From Dyella subtropica (lineage in GTDB: Bacteria > Pseudomonadota > Gammaproteobacteria > Xanthomonadales > Rhodanobacteraceae), in NCBI RefSeq assembly GCF_026283965.1, contig NZ_JAPDPD010000004.1, forward strand, positions 186,001 to 250,000: a DNA stretch of 64,000 bases, written 5' to 3'. Below, one piece after another: positions 18,501 through 23,394 of the stretch. The position numbers were made by a program, and so were the translations under genes. Under the pieces are notes generated by a model, which was not told the DNA's origin, did no database searches, and was given only the letters and a program-made list of their open reading frames with translations. Every line of letters starts with the position of its first letter. Position 1 is the first letter of the stretch.

Positions 18501-20877
18501 GATGCTCCGTTGGGAGAATGCGATCGATATGCGCCACGATCGCGTTCAAATTGCCGTAGTCCTCGAAGATTTCGCGGATGGACAGTTGGACGCCGTAGAG
18601 ATCGCGAATGAGGTTGATCGCTTCCATCAGGACGATGGAGTCCGCGCCCAGCTCGAGGAACGGCGTCGAGGGATCGAAGCGATCCGACGTCGTCCCCAGC
18701 CATTTGGCCAGGGCCGAACGAAGGCGCTCCGTGATGGCGGCGGCGCGGTTGTTGCCAGCGGGCGCGATGAGGCTGGAAGACGTCTCAGTCGGGTTCATGG
18801 TGATCCAATGCCTGCGCCGTTCGAAGGGATAGGTCGGCAACGGAACGCGCCGACACTGCGGATAAAGGCTTTGCCAATCCGGCATGCCGCCAAGCAGGAC
18901 GTGCTCCGCAAGCTGGGCGAGCGCCGCTTTCCAGCTGTCTGTGTCGGCCTCCAGGGCGGGCAGCACGGTGCACTGCTCTATGGCCAGATCGCCCTTGCGC
19001 GGGGCGTGCCCACTGCGCACGCCCTCGGCCAGCGTTCCAGCGGCGAATGCGCGGAGCCGCTCGGCGAACGCGGCAAGGCTGGGCGCCACGACCGTCAGGC
19101 GGTGCTCGAACGGATTGCGCCCGACGCCGGCGGTGAAGCAGACCTCGGCCGGGTCGAGATCCGGATGGGCCATAAAATGGGAAGCGAAGCGTTCGGCCTG
19201 TGCCCTCAGCGCTTGATTGCTACGTGCGGACAGGCAAAGCAGATGGAGCGGAGGGCGGGGCACCTTGGCCGGCAAGGAGGCTTCCGCCGGCTCGCCGACG
19301 ACGACATGCGCATTGGTACCGCCGAAGCCAAAGGAGCTGACGCCAGCGATCCGGGGCTTCGCCGATGTCCAGGGCTCCGCGGCGGCGGTGAAGCGAAATG
19401 GCCGTTCAAATGGCCGTTCGTCCAGCCGCAAAGCCGGATTGAGGTTTTGCAGCAACGGCTGTGGCGGAAGGGTCTTGCGTGTCAGGGCAAGCAGGGTCTT
19501 GATCAAGCCGGCGATGCCGGCCGCGGCCTCCAGATGCCCAATATTGGCCTTGACCGCACCCATCGCACAGGGTTGTGCGGCGCTGCGTCCCTCGCCGAGC
19601 ACATCCGCGAAGGCGTTGAATTCGATGGGGTCGCCCAGCGGCGTACCGGTGCCATGGGCCTCGATATAGGACACATCGGCCGGCAGCACGCCCGCTGCGG
19701 CCAGTGCGGCGCGAAGCGTGCGCCGCTGGGCCTCGCCGCTGGGCGCCGACAGGCCGTTGGTCGCGCCGTCCTGGATCACAGCCGAGCCGAGCAAGAGTGC
19801 CAGCACCGTATCGCCATCGCGGCGGGCATCGCTCAAGCGTTTGAGCACAATCACGCCGCAGCCCTCGCCGCGACCATAGCCATCAGCCGCGGCATCGAAC
19901 GCTTTGCAGCGACCGTCCGGGGCCATCATCCCGGCGGCGCGCAGGCTGCGGGTGATATAGGGCAGCATCAGCAGGTTGACGCCGCCTGCCAGCGCCAGGT
20001 CGCACTCGCCCGCCCGCAGGCTGCAACACGCCAGATGTGTCGCCACCAGCGAGGACGAGCAGGCCGTGTCCACCGCTACGCTCGGCCCGTGCAAGTTGAG
20101 CAGGTAGGAGAGGCGATTGGCGGCGATGCTATGGGCATTGCCGGTGGCGACGTAGGCGCCGGCCGGCACGCCGCTTGTGACGCGCAACAAGGCATAGTCG
20201 ATGCCGCTGATGCCAAACCACACACCGCTGCGGCTGCCCGCAAGAGAGGCCGGTGCGATGCCGGCGTTTTCCAAAGCCTCCCACGCCACTTCAAGGGCCA
20301 ACCGCTGTTGCGGGTCCATATCCGCCGCTTCGCGTGCCGAGATGCCGAAGAAGCCTTCGTCGAATCCGTCAATCTCGTCGAGAAAGCCGGCCGGGGGATC
20401 GGTGTCCATCCATCCTTCGCCGAGCCGGCTGGAAGGAGCCGGCCGGATAGCCAGCTTCCCCTCGTGCAGCAGTTCGGCGAAGCCGCTCAGGTCCGGCGCG
20501 CCCGGAAAACGACAGGCCATGCCGACAACGGCCACAGGCTCCTGCGCAGGCACGACGCGCGTCTGGCTCGATCCGCTGGATGTTGCCGGCGCCGCGGCTC
20601 CCGTCAGGGCCGAAGCAAGTGCGGCAGGCGTGGGATGTTCGTAGATCAGCAGCGGAGAGACCTCGATGCCCAGCCGGTCCTCCAGGCGACCGCTGAGCTC
20701 CAATGCGTGGAGCGAGCCGAGTCCCAGCGAGGCGAAAGGCGCTTCGGCGTCCAGCTCATGCAGCGGATGGCCGGTCAGCTCCGCGATGCGCGCGAGAATC
20801 CAGTCGAGAAGGTTGCGGCGGTCGCCGGGGAGGGGGGCGAAAGAGGGCTCCTGAATGCGCTTATCTCGCGACGGCAT
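3553..20877 (-). CDS. Hybrid PKS/NRPS megasynthase with in-line aminotransferase (iturin-type)
   Basis: This is a 5774-residue assembly-line enzyme. Domain order with approximate residues: ACP (10-90), KS (110-530), AT-less linker (530-690), ACP (700-790), class III PLP aminotransferase (880-1335), C (1360-1790), A (1815-2305), PCP (2330-2400), KS (2420-2840), AT (2930-3260), KR (3290-3680), ACP (3750-3815), C (3830-4270), A (4280-4770), PCP (4790-4860), E (4880-5320), C (5330-5760). The frame stays open further upstream, but I chose MPSRDKR at 20877. The longer N-terminus would lie inside the acyl-ligase gene and looks like shadow sequence, whereas this start overlaps that gene's stop by 17 bp (coupled translation). 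The ACP-KS-ACP-aminotransferase-C-A-PCP order matches MycA/ItuA of mycosubtilin and iturin, except that their ligase domain is a separate protein here. An added PKS module and an E-containing module make it different from those systems. Modules are detailed in separate entries. Confidence 0.95.
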   Translation of the reverse strand: MPSRDKRIQEPSFAPLPGDRRNLLDWILARIAELTGHPLHELDAEAPFASLGLGSLHALELSGRLEDRLGIEVSPLLIYEHPTPAALASALTGAAAPATSSGSSQTRVVPAQEPVAVVGMACRFPGAPDLSGFAELLHEGKLAIRPAPSSRLGEGWMDTDPPAGFLDEIDGFDEGFFGISAREAADMDPQQRLALEVAWEALENAGIAPASLAGSRSGVWFGISGIDYALLRVTSGVPAGAYVATGNAHSIAANRLSYLLNLHGPSVAVDTACSSSLVATHLACCSLRAGECDLALAGGVNLLMLPYITRSLRAAGMMAPDGRCKAFDAAADGYGRGEGCGVIVLKRLSDARRDGDTVLALLLGSAVIQDGATNGLSAPSGEAQRRTLRAALAAAGVLPADVSYIEAHGTGTPLGDPIEFNAFADVLGEGRSAAQPCAMGAVKANIGHLEAAAGIAGLIKTLLALTRKTLPPQPLLQNLNPALRLDERPFERPFRFTAAAEPWTSAKPRIAGVSSFGFGGTNAHVVVGEPAEASLPAKVPRPPLHLLCLSARSNQALRAQAERFASHFMAHPDLDPAEVCFTAGVGRNPFEHRLTVVAPSLAAFAERLRAFAAGTLAEGVRSGHAPRKGDLAIEQCTVLPALEADTDSWKAALAQLAEHVLLGGMPDWQSLYPQCRRVPLPTYPFERRRHWITMNPTETSSSLIAPAGNNRAAAITERLRSALAKWLGTTSDRFDPSTPFLELGADSIVLMEAINLIRDLYGVQLSIREIFEDYGNLNAIVAHIDRILPTEHPPAPANLAAPAPASASMTIPAGENSAPLAQLFQRQLDVMAEQLAVLRGAAATHASPPPAIHATAPSASVAQPSAIAAIDTSARPASALPAFRVKDRSLGHFTTEQRAWIADFTARYNARTAGSKALAQRFRPSLADNRVVAGLRLATKELLYPIAAERSAGSRFWDVDGHEYVDLTMGFGVNLFGHNPAFIRRAIEAQIAEGTQIGPQSPLAGRVAEALCALTGKERACFVNSGTEAVMTALRIVRAATGRSRIVLFSGSYHGTFDGVLARASALGGDAPVPLSPGVLAGMIGDVIVLDYGDPKALTWVAEHLDELAGVLVEPVQSRSPELQPREFVRELHRLTRGSGVVLIFDEVLTGFRNHPRGAQAWFGVDADIATYGKILGGGLPIGVVAGRADIMDFVDGGQWSFGDDSLPRDIETAFFSGTFCKHPLSMAAAVAVLDEMKRQGPALQENLNRKTDLLATRLNSLFDSYQLPIRMVHFGSLFRFRYPGDLDLLYFQLIYRGIYIWEARNCFLSVAHTDEDLDRIHDAFRDSIDELRSVGLIGATATTVPASLPRPAMAAAASGDAFPTTESQRQLWLLAQMGDEASVAYNEGLVIELKGRLRIPQLETALQQLFARHEALRTALSPDGLTQTTAGDMASFALSSVDLRSHGGEAEARARTWVAQAQRERFDLACAPLLRVTVLTLEDEVHWLVLMVHHIMVDGWSLGVMVSEIAVLYTAACGAAAAALQPAASYRDYLRDEVDYLAGPSFASAENYWRHVFADGAPEPVLLTVSKGEDAAAPAPSGRCSLWIDKELHEAVAHLGRQQGCSLFMLLYAAYALLLHRLSGQADLTVGVPVSVRSGPDAQRLVGHCTNMLPVRSRYAAALRLTDFLKAARRQLLDGFEHARFPFAAIVRAVNPPRRQGRQPLVNVSFNLERRIDPPVMDGLVLTPLTTPVSVAKLDLHLNVTDIDGALRLDLDYDALLFDDCLAQHLLRSYQALLHGIVAAPDTSLAALPLLDSTTWQRQVVALNRTEATFPADEPLHRLIERQAASTPAADAVLSSNETLSFQCLDRRANHLAGKLVAMGVGPECRVAVCLGRQPDLIVALLAVLKAGGAFVPLDPLDPPARRAELVSDAGALVVVTTRPLAAAFTAVPVRLLCLQDEKQEAEAPPLVAVSPDNLAYVIYTSGSTGRPKGVMVPHRGLVNYLHWAADYYRVDQGHGAALHSSVAFDLTVTTLFVPLLAGRSIALTPAEQQGVEALYGSFELGGGFSFLKLTPAHLELLAAEPPASGLAGQTHALIVGGDQLLNRAVARWRSGAPGTRIINEYGPTETVVGCSVYEIAGDDPFDGAVPIGKPIANMQLYVLDQAMQPVPPGVVGELYVGGIGVARGYLNRPAATAERFVPDPFSCRPGSRLYRTGDRVRQRADDSWVYVGRVDHQVKVRGHRIEPAEVEAALVAHAEVAQAVVTVRGEDSARELVAYVVPANPAGVDVDVLRRHLEQRLPPAWIPAAVVLLAALPLTRNGKVDRALLPLPGPGKDALAAGADEQAMPFDTVERVSEAWRKVLGRTAAPNDNFFDVGGHSLQLPALRNQLSAAFDCPVSLLDLFRHPTIAAQARHFAAARPARPPAPTAASRPGGQDIAIIGMACRVPGAANLDAFRSNLESGRVSVTELDPVRLRAGGVDEDRLRDPHYVKRVGLLDGVEGFDAEFFGFTPSDAALTDPQHRLLLECAWESLENAGIDPDRCGRPVGVFAGSALNTYLLFNVLKSRQTLADADARSVALANDKDFLATRVSYKLNLHGPSLTVQTACSTSLVAVHMASRSLRDGECDMALAGGVALRLPQEAGTLWQEGGIESPDGHCRAFDAEAAGTVFGNGVGVVVLKRLADALADGDTVYAVIKGSAINNDGAAKLGFTAPAVEGQAAVIEAALRDSGLAGSDIGYVEAHGTGTQLGDRVELEALRTALGESGTPCAIGSVKANIGHLDTAAGVVGLIKTALILSSGRLPPQPEFRTPHPDSGLNRGRFFICPQAQTWNSETTRRAAVSSFGIGGTNAHVVLEEPPAVSAARDERPAHLLLLSARSAEALDTASGRLAQYLEQRADTQPADVAYTLLSGRRRFAHRQALVCTGTADAVAALRNRDRQWHRTDDCAERRVAFLFPGQGSQLPGMGRALYAAEPVFRDTFAACAEALRPEWGQDLRDVLFQGERDDAAAMSRLSDTAIAQPALFAFEYSLARLWMSWGLAPAAMIGHSIGEYVAACLAGVFSLEDGLKLVAARGRLMATAPAGAMLAVAMEEAALRARLSPGVDVAAVNGPGQCVVAGTREAIRKLAEVLTADGVITKHLATSHAFHCALMDPILAPFRAVVASIPLHAPSLRYLSNLSGDWISASAATSVDYWVEHVRQTVRFDAGLTRLQQDVRSTALLEVGPGTALSALARRRLGADAVVVSSLERPGTDEPAQVLGACGRLWVAGVTLDAAGINGGRGRRIALPTYPFQRRRHWIDPDEPAMPVQRAAWQPMQPVWRALSLPAAAPAKTQRWLILGEDALARALASHIADLPGQTAIEAQTGVEVAGAEVDRVVDLRGDAAALLVTMRELAGRQGPVHLDVVTRGAEKLLPTDRPEPAAAAVAGMALVLPQELPWLSRRHIDLPATEASTAEAGALPPWFHRLVAVLLAETASTELALRPDGCHELAFQPWTATEEESLLRTGGVYLITGGFGRIGLRLAEELADGVQARLILLGRQPPQNEARARLAALTARGVQVECVIGDAAESAVIQEAFHRAERCFGPVDGVFHCAGITGTASLTLLADTDSEVMDRHARPKLEGLRAVADAGRAPRFVLVFSSLASTLGGAGFAAYAAANRAAGALAQALDQTAGTRWITLDWDAWAFPGEPLTGGGKGLSTATGMVALRSVLRRGAPSRLAIVSGTAEDFESRRRQWAAPRLGDIHPYASSPAISRRESTLDAVIEVWRRVLGIEAVHPDSHFIELGGDSLAALRVAALLRESLGVHLPLAQLLTSPSPAALAQMLEAERSKPSAPAFAPVPRDQPLPLSFAQLRLWALEQIEPLSTAFVLVNALDLHGPLDTGALNAAFAAISQRHEVLRTVIEVTNGTPSQRAVITDPPSLPLFDLRAVPPAKRAERARGLALELAGRPFDLEHDAPWRTSLLHLDDDHHWLIITMHHIVADGWSTAIFTRELGELYAAALTGQTATLPALPLQYADLAVHQRRLLDQQAGQTLAAYWRERLQGAPPELDLAPARPRTRPATSSAVLPLAQPLNARIAACAQREGVTPFIVLLAGFALLLRELSGASDLVIGTDVAGRELPESKDLIGFFINSLPLRCDLSGEPDVHALLQRIAAAIRQDLAHQQLPFEQLVAAVKPPRHAYRPPLFQVKLVLQNVPPPVLELPGLEVRPVALDRGTDHLDLVLNLNLSDAGLDGLWEYDPSRFEQGQIRTWQDRYAALLETLVTGPGGGMSAISVPANRPLSVVDTPDCCGAGSVPDLPLHALVERHALARPASLAVICRERHLDYATLDQLAGRVAARLRAMGMATGDVVGVCSDDGVDMVVAILGVLKAGAAYLPLDPAYPAARLALMVEDSGARIVIGARYMLDDLLAHLGVTALALEDACLCADAVVLAPLNLDTPAYVLFTSGSSGRPKGVAITHRNAVHSTQARLAVYGEEPPVFLLLSPFSFDSSVAGLFWTLSTGGTLVIADAVARTDIASLSALMDHHGVTHLLALPSLYALLLEHASRSALARLRVAVVAGETCPSELPAHHRAAAGGRLFNEYGPTEATVWCSVHDATAHQGPAPTPIGRPIPGAALHVLDRHLRPVAPGAEGELYVGGPGVGRGYVGQPAQTAASFLPDPFSAVPGARLYRTGDRAKHAPDGTLVFLGRIDAMVKIRGHRVEPGEIEAMLAGHPAIAACAVVTRGATDAERRLVAFAVPRAGMTVDPAEVQAYLGERLPAALIPASFRVLPVLPQLPNGKVDRLALAEPPEAGAATPDSHAVIRSAAEQTLAAIWAEVLRIDPPGSQANFFESGGDSILAIQIAARAQRAGLSIRARTLLDHPVLADLAAIAGTPRPSVPAEAGRVVGAAPLTPIQHWFLDDDPVDPGHFLQAVLLTLDTPVDSAVLHAATARLLEHHDALRHRFRKGAQGWEQIALEQVALDLDDEAPSFRDIDLAAIPHHEQAEALRRAIDEAIALDPLAGPVLIARRYRLGGAEPDRLLLAAHHLVVDGVSWRILLEDLATLLDGLSAGRSVALPAKTVAFRDWARLTAARSDSTVLAKEAEWWLSRAWQRAIRLASPPAGETLADLGMLTVELSRDESAVLLNTLPWTHRASVEEILLAVLARAVAQQAEGEALVVELEHHGRDGADDELDVSRTVGWFTCQFPVLLELPREGDPERWVAAVKGLRRSVPRNGFGFLSLCQGAAGPAIREALRDIPIADVLFNYLGRFDAPPSTLGIRAAKEAPPPERSPRAPLRWPLEITVQVVDGRVQMDWRHAAQRLPPGAVEGLAERFTAVLRSMIAPLTGRHAATVGSPVVATYPLAPMQYGILVESLRRRDATAYVQQVTGRLDGPLDVDGFVAAWRIVVARHEALRSRFSWEGPAGPLQLVMPEADLPVITRDLSDLVDEERQLEAATVLAEDRTSGFDLRNGPLLRLTLLRMDRETWRFAVSHHHLILDGWSLAIAVREVLAIYQAGLEGHEARLDPPPLLRSYVEWLEQQDAARSETYWRHALAGYEVDSPLLGDEGDGTGFHDAEAQLSTTATAALDALARALGVTPNTLVQGAWALSLAARTGSDDVVFGATVAGRPAELPHIEDMLGLFINVLPVRVRLPDELAVRDWLPTLQTAFNEARSHETTPLAHIQAWAGGSLFDSVLVYENYPVPGSLETPPGGLRISELDTVERSDRAIVVMAVPGPQLRLRLTHDRSRIGRQAAEQLLSEFIRMLESLPSQIDSPLETLLVPEGGALPAFMTERFNETL
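3600..4900 (-). other. C-terminal condensation domain without its own A domain
   Basis: The domain has PLAPMQYGI and HHHLILDGW and lies directly after the E domain, so it should be a D-accepting (DCL-type) condensation domain. The protein ends at FNETL shortly after it. Its acceptor A-PCP pair is at the start of the next protein, so the two proteins must dock here. No obvious COM-type docking helix is seen by eye. Confidence 0.82.
4920..9400 (-). other. Module 4: C-A-PCP-E, D-configured residue
   Basis: The C domain has HHIVADGW. The A domain has LFTSGSSGRPKG, NEYGPTE and YRTGDR. Pocket residues read by eye are D-S-A-L-V-G-E-V-W, which I do not recognise as a code for a particular residue. 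The PCP has FFESGGDSILA, the GGDS form typical before epimerization domains. The E domain has HHLVVDGVSW (His near residue 5018), EHHGRD, TVGWFT and FNYLG, all present, so it should be active and deliver a D-aminoacyl chain. Confidence 0.85.
9430..13630 (-). other. Module 3: KS-AT-KR-ACP, one reduced malonyl extension
   Basis: The KS has TACSTSL (Cys near residue 2591), EAHGTGT and KANIGH. The AT has FPGQGSQ and GHSIGEY (Ser near residue 3033); its SHAFH motif is the pattern usually seen with malonyl-CoA. The KR has a Rossmann motif (ITGGFGRIG), the Ser region FSSLAS and AAYAAAN with the catalytic Tyr, so it looks active. There is no DH or ER. The ACP has IELGGDSLAAL. The expected result is one C2 unit reduced to a beta-hydroxy group on the preceding amino acid, a statine-like gamma-amino-beta-hydroxy acid. 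KR stereotype is not assigned: no LDD motif is visible. Confidence 0.86.
13690..16800 (-). other. Module 2: C-A-PCP, predicted Asn (or Asp)
   Basis: The condensation domain has HHIMVDGW and would couple the beta-amino fatty acid to the first amino acid. The A domain has IYTSGSTGRPKG, NEYGPTE and YRTGDR. Pocket positions read against GrsA are D235 L236 T239 K278 V299 G301 E322 V330 G331 plus the invariant Lys. DLTK...G is the hallmark of Asp/Asn activation; E322 and V330 are closer to the Asn code (DLTKLGEVGK) than the Asp code (DLTKVGHIGK). The PCP has FFDVGGHSLQL. Iturins also carry Asn directly after the beta-amino fatty acid. The alignment was made by eye. Confidence 0.8.
16870..20877 (-). 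other. Module 1: ACP-KS-(no AT)-ACP-aminotransferase, beta-amino fatty acid formation
   Basis: The N-terminal ACP (GLGSLHALEL) would receive the fatty acyl-adenylate from the neighbouring ligase. The KS has VDTACSSS (catalytic Cys near residue 273), EAHGTGT and KANIGH, so it should elongate with malonyl. After the KS the usual linker is present (LSARSNQAL, VGRNPFEHRLTVVA) and so is the post-AT tail (PLPTYPFERRRHW), but the roughly 300-residue AT between them is missing. The second ACP has LELGADSI. The aminotransferase shows NSGTEAV, IFDEVLTGFR and YGKILGGG, whose Lys (near residue 1174) should bind PLP. By analogy with MycA it converts the beta-keto acyl-ACP to a beta-amino acyl-ACP. Malonyl loading must come in trans. 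Confidence 0.88.
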
Positions 20878-22555
20878 TGAAGGCCCCGGACATATACCGT
20901 TCGCGACACGCGTGGCGACGCACCTTGCCGCTGGTGGTGCGCGGCAGTTCGCCGAAGCGCAGAAACACAAGATCACGCAATGGCAGTTCGTGATTGACCG
21001 CGATAGCCTCGCGTGCGGCGATCACCACACTCTCGGTTCGCACCGCTTTGCGCTCGCATTCGATGGCTACTATCAGCCGTTCGGCGCCATCGAGTTCGAC
21101 TGAGAAAGCCGCGCAAGCGCCGGGGCGAAATGAGGAGTGCGCTTGTTCCAGCGTGCGCTCGATATCTTCCGGATGATGGTTGCGCCCATCGACGATGATC
21201 AGATCCTTGAGCCGGCCGGCCAGATACAGTTCGCCGTCCCACAGGGCGCCCAGATCGCCAGTTCGCAGAAAGCGTTGGATTGTCTCGCCCACCGGCAACG
21301 TCGCGAAGTGCGCGCCATGCTCGGCAATACCCCAGTAGCCTTCCGTGACGCTGGGACCCGAAAGCCAGACTTCGCCAATATGGCCTGGCGGCAATGGGCG
21401 TCCGCTCTCCGGATCGGCGATGACGATCTGGTGCTTGGGTTGGGGCGATCCCGATGAAACCAGGGGCACGCCGAGATCACCTGCCGGCGCATCGCGGAGC
21501 AGGCCATGGGCGAAAGCCGTCGAATCGGCTGTGCGTTGGCGAGGGCCATGGAGGCGCTGTCCAGCGGCCGCCATCAAGGTCGATTCGGCCAATCCGTAGC
21601 AGGGGAAAAAAGCTTCGTGCCGGAAACCGTGCGGCGCGAATACCTCGGCGAAGCGGTCCAAGGAACCCGACCGAACCGACTCTGCACCATTGAATGCCAG
21701 CTCCCAGCAAGACAGGTCCAATGCCGTGCGTTCTTCCGGCGTGGTTCGCCGCACGCAGTACTCGTACGCGAAATTCGGGCCACCACTGGTATCGATCCGA
21801 TAGCGTGAGATGGCCTGCAGCCAGCGAACAGGGCGTTGGAGAAAGGTGGCCGGAGCCATCAGCCAGCATGTGCTACCCATCGCGGCTGGATAGAGAATCG
21901 TCCCGATCAGGCCCATGTCGTGATAGTGGGGCAACCACGTCAACATGCGTTGATCAGGCCCCAGCTTTACCACCCGGTTGAGCACCTCGAGATTGGCGGA
22001 CACATTGCTGTGCCTGATCATCACGCCCTTGGGTGCGCCAGTCGATCCGGAAGTGAACTGCAAAAAAGCCAGTTCCTCTGCGGTATGCCGGCCTTCCGTC
22101 CAGCCCGCCGCGAAGGCTTCGGAAATGCCATCGGTAGCGAGGCAGGGGAGCGCCGCCTCTATCGATGTCAGCGACTCGGCCAACGCTGCGGTGGTCAGCA
22201 GCAGTGTTGGCTCGCACGCTACTGCGATAGCGCTCAAGCGTTCCCGCGTCGGTCGATGGCTTTGCGATGTATGCGGAGCTGGCGCAGGCACGGCGACTAC
22301 GCCGGCATAGAAACAGGCGAACAGCGCAACGATGAAATCCAGCCCAGGCGGATAAACCAGCAGCGCACGATCTCCCCGGGCAACGCGGTCTTGCAGAATG
22401 GCAGCGAGTGCGCGTGCACGAAGGTCGAGTTTGCCGTAGCTGAGTTCTCCACTCTCTTCAATACGGCTGTTTAGAGCGATGAAAGCAGCTCTTTCAGGAG
22501 CCACAGCGGCCCAGTGACGCAATCCGGTGATGGAATCGAAAATGGGGCAATCCAT
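20861..22555 (-). CDS. Fatty acyl-AMP ligase (FAAL)
   Basis: This is a 564-residue acyl-adenylating enzyme of the FAAL branch. Motifs in order are FTSGSTGAPKG (P-loop), HYHDMGLIG, GGPNFAYEYC, CYGLAEST, RTGDLGAL, GRLKDLIIVDGRNHHPEDIE and a C-terminal TSGKVRR. HDMGLIG and the DGRNHHPEDIE form are typical of FAALs rather than acyl-CoA ligases. It should activate a fatty acid and hand it to the ACP at the N-terminus of the megasynthase, which overlaps its stop by 17 bp. The start chosen is MDCPIFDSITG, which gives a normal N-terminus. An in-frame GTG at 22645 would add 30 residues of low-quality sequence. No clear Shine-Dalgarno precedes either start. Confidence 0.93.
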   Translation of the reverse strand: MDCPIFDSITGLRHWAAVAPERAAFIALNSRIEESGELSYGKLDLRARALAAILQDRVARGDRALLVYPPGLDFIVALFACFYAGVVAVPAPAPHTSQSHRPTRERLSAIAVACEPTLLLTTAALAESLTSIEAALPCLATDGISEAFAAGWTEGRHTAEELAFLQFTSGSTGAPKGVMIRHSNVSANLEVLNRVVKLGPDQRMLTWLPHYHDMGLIGTILYPAAMGSTCWLMAPATFLQRPVRWLQAISRYRIDTSGGPNFAYEYCVRRTTPEERTALDLSCWELAFNGAESVRSGSLDRFAEVFAPHGFRHEAFFPCYGLAESTLMAAAGQRLHGPRQRTADSTAFAHGLLRDAPAGDLGVPLVSSGSPQPKHQIVIADPESGRPLPPGHIGEVWLSGPSVTEGYWGIAEHGAHFATLPVGETIQRFLRTGDLGALWDGELYLAGRLKDLIIVDGRNHHPEDIERTLEQAHSSFRPGACAAFSVELDGAERLIVAIECERKAVRTESVVIAAREAIAVNHELPLRDLVFLRFGELPRTTSGKVRRHACRERYMSGAFNAVAR

Positions 22556-22678
22556 AATCGCATCGGTGAGGTGAACAGGCGAAAGAGAGGAACGCGCACA
22601 TAAAGTGGAGCCTGCCGTTGCAAGCAGACTCCACGTTGTTTTCACAATGTCGCGCGCAGGATCCGCGATTGCACCGCG

Positions 22679-22707
22679 GACCCCGCGTTACCGCTTTACG
22701 CGGGGTC
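22679..22707 (-). terminator. GC-rich hairpin at the 3' end of the duplicated-domain gene
   Basis: GACCCCGCG and CGCGGGGTC form a perfect 9-bp stem around an 11-base loop that contains the stop codon of the upstream gene. No T-run follows on the minus strand, so it may be a weak or Rho-dependent terminator, an attenuator or an mRNA-stability hairpin before the ligase gene. Confidence 0.5.
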
Positions 22708-23394
22708 GCTCAGTCCGGGCACGTAGGAAAGAATCGAACGCTCTGAGGATTCGATCATGCCGTCGATTTCGGTGAGCAACGCATCTGCCGAAGCTCCGCT
22801 CGTCTTCGCCAGCACCTCACCGGTGGTGGGCCAGCCGTCAAGTTCGGCGTATTTATCAAACGGAATGAATGCGTGATAGGTATCCCCCGTTCCTTGCGCC
22901 GTCGTATAACCCCAATACTTGACGCCGTTCGGCGCTTTACGATGGGCTTCAGCGATCTTCGCTGCGATCTGACCGGCCTTAAGCGTGTGGCCGGGCTTCA
23001 GCTTGGCTTTGACGTGATAAACGTTGGGGCCGGGGGCTGCAGCATCCTTTGTGGGCGGATTGCTGAGGTCCGGGACATACTCGACAATCGAGCGGTGTAC
23101 CGACTCCAGGTTGCTCTCCAGTGAGGTGAGCAGCTTGTCGATATCTTCATTCATTTTGCTCTTGGCCGCGATCTCTCCAGTAGTCGGACGGTCGAGATCA
23201 GCAAACTTCTGGAACGGACAGAACACGATGAAGTGCTCCGCCTGTCCGGTTCCAGTGGAATAGCCCCAATACTTGCTGGCGGAAGCTTGTCCCTTGATGG
23301 CCTTGACGATCTTGGTTACCGCGTCGCGGGCCGCGATCGTCGTGCCGGGCTTCAGCTTGGCTTCGATGAGAATGCCGAAAGGCGCTTTTGACAT
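22696..23394 (-). CDS. Unknown protein made of two copies of one about 110-aa domain
   Basis: I do not recognise the family of this 232-residue protein. It is an internal duplication: each half starts with (A)KLKPGxT, then KYWGY(S/T)T, a PF(Q/D)K(F/Y)A(D/E)LD stretch, PTTGE and ends in R(S)I(V/L)xYVPxLSxP. The compact alpha/beta pattern could be a dimeric alpha-beta-barrel-like fold; that is a guess. There is no signal peptide or membrane segment. Start MSKAPFGI at 23394 is preceded by GGAG 8 nt upstream; the frame extends further but without support. It lies 140 bp upstream of the acyl ligase on the same strand and may belong to the lipopeptide locus. Confidence 0.75.
   Translation of the reverse strand: MSKAPFGILIEAKLKPGTTIAARDAVTKIVKAIKGQASASKYWGYSTGTGQAEHFIVFCPFQKFADLDRPTTGEIAAKSKMNEDIDKLLTSLESNLESVHRSIVEYVPDLSNPPTKDAAAPGPNVYHVKAKLKPGHTLKAGQIAAKIAEAHRKAPNGVKYWGYTTAQGTGDTYHAFIPFDKYAELDGWPTTGEVLAKTSGASADALLTEIDGMIESSERSILSYVPGLSDPA

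Noticed and set aside
18502-20880. 792-codon open frame on the plus strand opposite the megasynthase
   Set aside because: It is antisense to the KS domain, lacks recognisable motifs and arises from high-GC codon bias. The same applies to 804-2021, 6952-8715 and 9919-11064.
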